The translations under genes were made by a program, and so were the position numbers. DNA of 64,000 nucleotides from Alteromonas sp. M12 (GTDB taxonomy: Bacteria; Pseudomonadota; Gammaproteobacteria; Enterobacterales; Alteromonadaceae). The stretch spans positions 620,001-684,000 of the forward strand of contig NZ_CP144164.1 of the NCBI RefSeq assembly GCF_037478005.1, in the 5' to 3' direction. This document shows positions 58,561 to 64,000 of this stretch, in pieces (the first letter of the stretch is position 1; each line of letters opens with the position of its first letter). The notes beneath the pieces are model-generated. The model worked only from the letters and a program-made list of their open reading frames with translations, did not search any database and was not told the DNA's origin.

Positions 58561-58870
58561 TCCATCCTTGGATTTACCGCTCCTTGTTGCAAAAAATACA
58601 TGCTGACGATGCCTGAAGCGTGATAGTTATCATCTCGGACAACACAGAATTAACTTCTCTGTTTAAATGTCTACATAGTGCTTTCTTGCCTTGGTTTCCT
58701 TACCATCTTTGGTTTTACAACCTTCTTCCTTGATGCCTCCTTGCTGATCTGACTGTAAGCCTTCCTAGCTTCAATCGGATTTCGCGCTTGGCGTTCCTTG
58801 CTTTAACGATCCTTCGTTAGTCCGTTTTTGACTCATTCCGTTTGTGTCAATGTCATTTTCCGTAATGACG
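58561..58870 (-). ncRNA. GGA-rich structured RNA, candidate CsrB/RsmY-type sponge or CsrA-bound leader of the hlyD operon
   Basis: Read on the minus strand, 12 GGA triplets occur between 58861 and 58561. Ten are in an ANGGA context (three ACGGA, seven AAGGA). Several sit in hairpin loops: GTCATT-ACGGAA-AATGAC, TAACGA-AGGA-TCGTTA, AAGC-TAGGAAG-GCTT, GGT-AAGGA-AACC and ATCC-AAGGAT-GGAT. No convincing ORF exists; a 21-codon frame at 58771-58836 lacks a ribosome site. A TATTCT box lies a few bases upstream of the first hairpin. The only T-run (58591-58596 region) has a weak stem, so the 3' end is unclear. Confidence 0.5.
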
Positions 58871-58911
58871 ATTTAAGAATAAAAAAGAATGAAATAAATG
58901 CGTTGGAATTT

Positions 58912-59019
58912 TGGGACGAAAAAATACACAAATGGGACAAAAAATAAGAATGTCTTATATTTCAATAGGAAAAATGATAGGTCTTGCAGTAATGGGACAA
59001 AAACTAGTAAATTTGGGAC
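58912..59019. repeat. Four TGGGAC boxes in two pairs, 21 bp apart within each pair
   Basis: TGGGAC starts at 58912, 58933, 58993 and 59014. Spacings are 21, 60 and 21 bp. Each lies in an A/T-rich context (WWTGGGACRWAAA). Equal two-turn spacing suggests a cooperatively binding protein. They lie 40-150 bp upstream of the GGA-rich RNA start. The rest of 59020-59169 shows no gene. Confidence 0.6.
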
Positions 59020-59169
59020 ATAAAAATCATAGCGCTGTGTCAGCCACTAAGATTTTAATTAAATTGAGGTATAGTTTTAGTTACGGCTTGGCGATTGCGG
59101 CTAAGTTTGCGTGCACCAATTATACAAATGCGTGGGTTTTTGCGGTTGTTGATTGTTAGCGTTTACACT

Positions 59170-59478
59170 TTAAAATTTTATTTTGCCAACTAGCATGTCT
59201 TTAAACATTACCCAATCGCCTAAAAAACTATAAAGGGGGTAAGTAAATGTCGCTGGCCGATTATGTTCAAAGAAAAAGTGTCCAACCCATGCAAATCCAT
59301 AGCCTAAAACCGGCAATACTAGAAGATAACGCCATTGCCCAGTGGTAAATATAAAGGCCAGTGTAAGCAAGATTAAAAAGGATCCTACAAAGTGCAGTCT
59401 GCGACAGACTGGGTTCTGATGTTCTCGCAAGTAAAACGGATAAAATTGAGAAAAACTTTTGTATTCTTTATCTGCCAT
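59170..59478 (-). CDS. DUF962/Mpo1-like membrane protein
   Basis: 102 residues with FSQFYPFYLREHQNPVCRRLHFVGS, two central hydrophobic segments (LILLTLAFIFT and YLLVLPVLGYGFAWVGHFFFEHNRPATF) and PLYSFLGDWVMFKDML. The conserved His residues (EHQN, RLHFVG, GHFFFEHNRP) are those of the DUF962 family. Yeast Mpo1 is an iron-dependent 2-hydroxy-fatty-acid dioxygenase in this family. A similar reaction in bacteria is plausible but not shown. Monocistronic. Confidence 0.9.
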   Translation of the reverse strand: MADKEYKSFSQFYPFYLREHQNPVCRRLHFVGSFLILLTLAFIFTTGQWRYLLVLPVLGYGFAWVGHFFFEHNRPATFTYPLYSFLGDWVMFKDMLVGKIKF

Positions 59479-59711
59479 TATCTTTACCTTTCGCTATCAC
59501 GTTGTTGATGCTCAGAACACTAGCACATACAAATTTAATATAATGTCGCTTAATTGACATTGTCGTGCAAGGTGATTAGCAACAACGCACTATTTTTGGG
59601 CACTATTTATATCGCTAGGTTGCTTTTTAAAATCAATGCCCCCACTTTAAACCGATAGTATTCAATCAGTGCGTTTCAGTTTATGAAACTAAAAAATAGA
59701 AAGAGCTAAAA

Positions 59712-60557
59712 ATGCAGAATTTTGTAAACCTGAATATAGAAAATTTTCAACAAGTCATAATCGAAGAGTCTAAAGAAAAGCATGTGCTGGTGAATTTCTG
59801 GGCACCGAATTTGGAAATGTGTGAACAACTCACACCCATTTTGGAAAAGCTTGCTAGTCAGCATGCCGAGCATTTGATTTATGCCAATGTAAATTGCGAA
59901 CAAGAGCAGCAAATTGCACAACAGTTTGGGATTCAAAGTTTACCCACTGTTATTCTAGTTAAAGACGGTCAACCGGTTGACGGATTTGCGGGCCCTATGA
60001 TGGAAGAGCAAATTCAGGAATTGTTAGAAAAACATTTGCCTAATGCTGAAGATGGTTTGTATGAAAAAGCCGTCGCTTTAGTTAACCAAGGCGATTATCA
60101 ACAAGCTTTTACTATCGCGAAGCAAGCCCATGATTTGGCGTCTGAAAGGGCCGATATAGCCCTAGTGTTAGCCGATTGTTATGTGGAGTTAGGCAACACC
60201 AAACAGGCTCAACTGTTGTTAGATAACATTCTTTTAGTCGATCAAAATGGTTATTACCACAGTATTGTTGGCAAAGTAGAGTTAGTTGAAAAAGCATCCG
60301 AGTCGCCGGAAATAAAACAACTGCAAGCTCAGTTGGAACAACAGCCAGATAATTTAGAACTGAAAGTTGAATTAGCTGTGCAATTGCATCAAGCCAATAA
60401 ACCTGAAGATGCATTAGAATTACTTTTCGCAGTGCTTAAAAAGGACTTAAGTTTTGGGGATGCACGCAAATATACTTTGGATATGATTAATGCGATGCCT
60501 GATGGCGATCCATTGAAGTCTAAGTCTCGTCGCACAATGTACAGTTTATTGTATTAG
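59712..60557 (+). CDS. cnoX: Chaperedoxin CnoX (YbbN)
   Basis: 281 residues. The N-terminal thioredoxin fold has NFWAPNLEMCEQLTPILEKLA, where the first active-site Cys is replaced (N-L-E-M-C instead of CxxC). It therefore cannot act as a normal disulphide reductase, as in E. coli CnoX. PTVILVKDGQPVDGF follows. The C-terminal ~160 residues are TPR-like helices ending KSKSRRTMYSLLY, which matches the E. coli C-terminus that docks on GroEL. It holds oxidised proteins and hands them to GroEL/ES and DnaK. The start is ATG 59712 after AAAGAGC. Confidence 0.92.
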   Translation: MQNFVNLNIENFQQVIIEESKEKHVLVNFWAPNLEMCEQLTPILEKLASQHAEHLIYANVNCEQEQQIAQQFGIQSLPTVILVKDGQPVDGFAGPMMEEQIQELLEKHLPNAEDGLYEKAVALVNQGDYQQAFTIAKQAHDLASERADIALVLADCYVELGNTKQAQLLLDNILLVDQNGYYHSIVGKVELVEKASESPEIKQLQAQLEQQPDNLELKVELAVQLHQANKPEDALELLFAVLKKDLSFGDARKYTLDMINAMPDGDPLKSKSRRTMYSLLY

Positions 60558-60573
60558 AGTCGATTCAATCCAA

Positions 60574-62085
60574 CTAACGGAAGGAAAGTGGTAATCCGGC
60601 TTTGTGCTGTAGCCACTTTTCATTCGCCAGTTCTACATCTATCAGAGGGTGAGCTCTGAGCCAACCCTCTGGAAAAGTTAAGTGCCAATGTTGCTCATCA
60701 ATTTGTAACTTAATTTCCGGCAACAAGTCATCTTTTCTGCGAATCGAAAGTAAACACGACAACCTTAAGATGCGAACCAATCCGTATAACAAAGGTTGCA
60801 TATCAGGGTGATATTGGGAGAACTTATTCAAATCTAGTTCTGCTCGATGACTCAATACTAAATCTCGAATACTCTTACGTTGCATTTGTGAGTAGCCGTT
60901 AAGGTTAATATGGCTAAGAATATAAGCACCATGGATATGGTATTGTTTATATTCAATATGCAAACCAATTTCGTGCAATAACGATGCAGCTTCAATAACG
61001 GCTAATGCATCAAAATTACAAATATTAGATTGTGAACACAATTGTTTATAAAAGTTGACCGCAACATTACACACTCTTTGTGCTTGTTGTTCATCGATAT
61101 GATAGGTTTTAATGGCATCGTTAATTGAATGACTGCGGCGGTCATTTTTTTCGCAATTCTCAAGCATCCCATAAATCAAACCTTCCCTGAGAGCGCCACC
61201 TGAGATTTGCATTTCTTGGATTTTAAGTTGTTCAAATAATGCGACTAAAATACACAAACCACTCGGGAATATGGCTCGTCTTGCCTCTGTAAGGCCTTCA
61301 ATATCTAAATTATCTAAATTGCCACAATCAATGCATTGCTGTACCAAGTTATGCAAATAATCTAAGCGAATGGCATCACTAATACCTTGTTCGACGAGGA
61401 TCTCAACAACGGCTTGGGGAGTCCCAGAAGCGCCAAGGCATTGCTGCCAATCGAAACAAATAAAATCATCTATAACAGGCAATAATTTTTGTTTGGCTTC
61501 TTCAATGGCGTTGTGCATGTTCTGTTCAGATATAACCCCATCGATAAAATATCGTTCTTTAAATGTCACGCATCCCATGTTTAAGCTAACCAGGTTGATG
61601 GGCTGCATGTCATTGCCAATAATCACTTCAGTGCTGGCTCCACCAATATCAATGACTAAGGTATTTCCTTGGTTCGCGGATGTATAGGCTACGCCCAAAT
61701 AGATTTGGCGCGCTTCTTCTTCGCCACTGATAACTTCGAGTTTTTGATTTAGAATTTGTTGCGCTTTTTCGATGAATACATTGGCATTTTTGGCTAAACG
61801 TAAGGTGGCGGTGCCAACTACTTTGATGTTCGATAAGGGGATGTCTTGCAGGCGTTCGGCAAAGGTTTCCAAGCAACGCCAGCCTCGCTCCATGCTGACT
61901 TGGTCAAGCATCATGCCGTCATTTAAGCCAGCGGCTAATCTTACTTTTTGTTTTACTTTGCCAATAATTTGAACCGAGCCAGAAACGACCCTAACGATAA
62001 CTAAATGAAAACTGTTGGAACCGAGATCAACTGCGGCATACAGTTGGTCTTCATTGGTTACCGATGTAATTGGCTGATTTTCCAT
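60574..62085 (-). CDS. gppA: Guanosine pentaphosphatase / exopolyphosphatase GppA
   Basis: 503 residues of the Ppx/GppA family. The actin-like ATPase fold begins AAVDLGSNSFHLVIVR and has VIDIGGASTEVIIG and GGALREGLIYGML. The C-terminal HD-like region includes LLHEIGLHIEYKQYHIHGAYIL. Sequence alone does not separate Ppx from GppA; the gene order gppA-rhlB against trxA, as in E. coli, favours GppA, which converts pppGpp to ppGpp. Its ATG overlaps the rhlB stop (TAATG), indicating translational coupling. Confidence 0.9.
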   Translation of the reverse strand: MENQPITSVTNEDQLYAAVDLGSNSFHLVIVRVVSGSVQIIGKVKQKVRLAAGLNDGMMLDQVSMERGWRCLETFAERLQDIPLSNIKVVGTATLRLAKNANVFIEKAQQILNQKLEVISGEEEARQIYLGVAYTSANQGNTLVIDIGGASTEVIIGNDMQPINLVSLNMGCVTFKERYFIDGVISEQNMHNAIEEAKQKLLPVIDDFICFDWQQCLGASGTPQAVVEILVEQGISDAIRLDYLHNLVQQCIDCGNLDNLDIEGLTEARRAIFPSGLCILVALFEQLKIQEMQISGGALREGLIYGMLENCEKNDRRSHSINDAIKTYHIDEQQAQRVCNVAVNFYKQLCSQSNICNFDALAVIEAASLLHEIGLHIEYKQYHIHGAYILSHINLNGYSQMQRKSIRDLVLSHRAELDLNKFSQYHPDMQPLLYGLVRILRLSCLLSIRRKDDLLPEIKLQIDEQHWHLTFPEGWLRAHPLIDVELANEKWLQHKAGLPLSFR

Positions 62086-63344
62086 TAACGCCTTTTCTGA
62101 TTGCGGTTATTCGGTCGCTTCTGATACGTTTTACCACTTTGTTGTCGCTTTTTGTACTGCGGTTTAGGTGGTGTTATATCTTCAAGTAGCGATTCTTGGT
62201 CATAATTACTTACTGGAATAGGACGGCTAATATAGCTTTCAATTGCAGGTAAATTCAACGCATATTTTTCACAAGCGAAGCTAATTGCATGTCCACTTTT
62301 GCCAGCGCGACCAGTTCGTCCAATGCGGTGAACGTAATCTTCCGCATCATCGGGTAGGTCATAGTTGAAAACGTGGGTCACTTTTTCGATATGTAAACCA
62401 CGAGCAGCTACATCGGTGGCAACCAGAATATCCAGTTTATCTTTACTAAAATCTTCTAGTATTTTTAAACGTTTACGTTGTGGAACATCACCACTTAACA
62501 AGCCTACACGATGACCATCGGCTTCCAACCAATCACTGAGTTTCTCACAGGTATGTTTGGTGTTAGCAAAAACAATCGCTTTTTCAGGCCATTCGTCTTC
62601 TAGCAAGGTCAGAAGTAGCAGCATTTTATCTTCATCAGAAGGATAAAATAACTCTTCTTGGATACGGCTGGCTGTTTGTTTGTCGTGTTCAACCTTCACA
62701 TGTGTGGGGTTGTTCATATGCTCGTAAGCAAGTTCTTGAACTCGATAAGACAAAGTGGCAGAAAATAACATGCTTAAACGTTTGGTTGCATCGGGCATGC
62801 GTCTGAACATATATCGAATGTCTTTAATGAAGCCTAAATCGAACATGCGATCTGCTTCGTCGAGCACAGCAACTTGAATATTTTCCAAGGAAAAAACATT
62901 TTGTTTGTAATAATCGATTATACGGCCAGTGGTGCCAATAATAATATCTACACCTGATTGCAAAGATTCCCGTTGACTTTGGTAACCTTCACCCCCATAT
63001 ATCAAACCAAGCGATAATCCGGTGTGTTTACTCAATAATTCGGCGTCATTGTAAATTTGTACTGCCAATTCTCGAGTAGGTGCCATTATAATAGCTTTAG
63101 GTTGCTTACCTGATTCATTTGGATGAGTCAGTAATCGATGAAATGTGGCAACAAGAAAAGCAATAGTTTTTCCTGTTCCTGTTTGAGCTTGACCTGCAAT
63201 GTCTTGCCCTTCCAAAAGGTGCGGCAGACTTAACGCCTGTATTGGCGTGCAGTGGATAAAGTTTGCTTCTGTTAATGCCTTTAAAACATCCTCATGGATG
63301 GGCAGATCAGAAAAATGTGTTTCAGTTAAATGTGTAGTTTGCAT
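62085..63344 (-). CDS. rhlB: ATP-dependent RNA helicase RhlB
   Basis: 419 residues (E. coli 421). The Q motif is [13 protein letters not shown], motif I AQTGTGKT, then PTRELA, DEAD in [28 protein letters not shown] in LFSATLS and [10 protein letters not shown]. The helix binding RNase E and the basic C-terminal tail ([22 protein letters not shown]) are typical of RhlB. It unwinds structured mRNA for the degradosome. Start ATG 63344. Divergent from trxA, with which it shares a 99-bp promoter region. Confidence 0.96.
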   Translation of the reverse strand: MQTTHLTETHFSDLPIHEDVLKALTEANFIHCTPIQALSLPHLLEGQDIAGQAQTGTGKTIAFLVATFHRLLTHPNESGKQPKAIIMAPTRELAVQIYNDAELLSKHTGLSLGLIYGGEGYQSQRESLQSGVDIIIGTTGRIIDYYKQNVFSLENIQVAVLDEADRMFDLGFIKDIRYMFRRMPDATKRLSMLFSATLSYRVQELAYEHMNNPTHVKVEHDKQTASRIQEELFYPSDEDKMLLLLTLLEDEWPEKAIVFANTKHTCEKLSDWLEADGHRVGLLSGDVPQRKRLKILEDFSKDKLDILVATDVAARGLHIEKVTHVFNYDLPDDAEDYVHRIGRTGRAGKSGHAISFACEKYALNLPAIESYISRPIPVSNYDQESLLEDITPPKPQYKKRQQSGKTYQKRPNNRNQKRR

Positions 63345-63443
63345 AGCTTATAGCTTATCAGTGCTTGCATTAAAAACCAGTTTCTATAAAACTCTCATTA
63401 TGCGCTGAACTATCTCAGCGAGAGACCAATTACGGAGAAAAGT

Positions 63444-63770
63444 ATGAGCGACAAAATTATCCAGTTATCTGACGATAGTTTCGAGGCCGATGTTATCAAT
63501 GCTGCTGGTCCTGTCCTAGTTGATTTCTGGGCGGAATGGTGCGGCCCATGTAAAATGATTGCGCCAATTCTAGAAGAAGTTGCTGGCGAGTTCGACGGCA
63601 AGTTAACAGTTGGCAAGTTGAATGTCGATGAAAATAATGAAACTCCGCCAAAGTATGGCATCCGTGGTATACCCACTTTGCTATTGTTTAAGGACGGAAA
63701 TGTCGCTGCTACCAAAGTAGGTGCATTGTCAAAAACCCAGTTAGCTGAGTTTTTGAACGACAATATCTAA
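63444..63770 (+). CDS. trxA: Thioredoxin 1
   Basis: 108 residues with the redox site [11 protein letters not shown] and the cis-Pro loop [11 protein letters not shown]. It is the main cytosolic disulphide reductase, reduced by TrxB. Start ATG 63444 after ACGGAGAAAAG. The leader carries a perfect hairpin or operator CGCTGA-ACTATC-TCAGCG (63403-63420) directly before the ribosome site. The rhlB-trxA arrangement predicts rho immediately beyond the window. Confidence 0.98.
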   Translation: MSDKIIQLSDDSFEADVINAAGPVLVDFWAEWCGPCKMIAPILEEVAGEFDGKLTVGKLNVDENNETPPKYGIRGIPTLLLFKDGNVAATKVGALSKTQLAEFLNDNI

Positions 63771-63779
63771 ACTCAATTA

Positions 63780-63836
63780 ATGCGCAGAACGACTCACTTA
63801 AATTTGGTTTTTCTGCGTATTTTTTGTATTTTTAAC
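63780..63836 (+). terminator. Terminator after trxA
   Basis: Ten-pair stem ATGCGCAGAA (63780-63789) / TTCTGCGTAT (63821-63830), with one G-T pair and a 31-nt loop, followed by TTTTT. The remaining bases to 64000 are AT-rich and probably the rho promoter/leader; no ORF is visible. Confidence 0.75.
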
Positions 63837-64000
63837 GAAAAATAAACATTCTTTGCATTAATCATCGTTTTTCGCTGGACGGAACAACTAATTGGTGCTA
63901 ACTTTCGATTGTTCATATCTTGAACTCACCAAATTTCGCGCTCAATCCATAGAGTAAAACGAATTTAATTAGCCAAAAAACCTGAAACTAATAAAACAGG

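Noticed and set aside
58911..59159. 82-residue plus-strand frame (MGRKNTQMGQKIRMSY...)
   Set aside because: It is generated by the repeated TGGGACAAAA boxes; no ribosome site and no recognisable fold.
59040..59165. Possible attC/integron-like recombination site near GATTGTTAGCG
   Set aside because: The core does not fit GTTRRRY, there is no matching inverse core with bulged arms, and no integrase is nearby.

Overview
The window looks like chromosome of a marine gammaproteobacterium of the Alteromonadales, most like Glaciecola/Paraglaciecola-type Alteromonadaceae. This is inferred from protein resemblance, from the order tRNA-Trp-secE-nusG, from gppA-rhlB divergent from trxA, from a second EF-G gene, from several large periplasmic peptidases, and from AT-leaning composition. 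No database search was possible.

Layout. 1-12.6 kb holds housekeeping and accessory genes: a PhnA-domain tail, an OlsF-like two-domain acyltransferase, pyrC, a periplasmic binding protein, a crotonase, dbpA, an M13 peptidase lipoprotein, a methyltransferase, a MAPEG protein, an RraA-family protein and an ABC exporter. At 13-15.6 kb lies a secreted subtilisin-like protease with two PPC domains. From 15.9 to 39.6 kb runs the transcription/translation core: tRNA-Trp, secE, nusG, rplKAJL, rpoBC, rpsL, rpsG, fusA and tuf. This block is interrupted between nusG and rplK by about 7 kb containing hairpin arrays, REP repeats, an IS10-like element, the osmoregulated glucan genes opgG-opgH and a hypothetical gene. 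Regulatory elements are visible: an L10 leader, the rplL-rpoB attenuator, hairpins between rpoB/rpoC and fusA/tuf, and a terminator whose left arm overlaps the likely rpsL promoter. From 39.7 to 53.3 kb there is a REP cluster, two hypothetical genes, rluF, an S9 peptidase, fusA2, a diguanylate cyclase, an NfeD/SPFH pair and a very large propeller-amidohydrolase.

The most interesting region is 53.5-59.0 kb. On the minus strand, in transcription order, it encodes a HlyD adaptor, a C39-peptidase ABC exporter, a stand-alone LuxR-type HTH protein, a 61-residue peptide and an ATP-grasp ligase. The peptide carries TTMAIGEE, which matches the TTxxxxEE motif of ester-cross-linked graspetides (omega-ester peptides). 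This is best read as a complete graspetide cluster. Between the HTH gene and the peptide gene is a perfect 20-bp palindrome with lux-box architecture plus two more inverted repeats. Upstream of the hlyD gene the transcript would contain 12 GGA motifs in about 300 nt, many in hairpin loops, as in CsrA-sequestering RNAs of the CsrB/RsmY type. Further upstream are four TGGGAC boxes in two pairs 21 bp apart.

The genome also carries a REP family: palindromes with a CTTCAG or CTAAAG core, flanked by GTAG. They appear as a tandem REPIN at 0.2-0.45 kb, a 48-bp tandem array at 17.4 kb and a cluster at 39.7 kb. The IS10-like element sits precisely inside one such palindrome. The right end of the window returns to conserved genes: DUF962, cnoX (ybbN), gppA, rhlB, trxA, with rho expected next.
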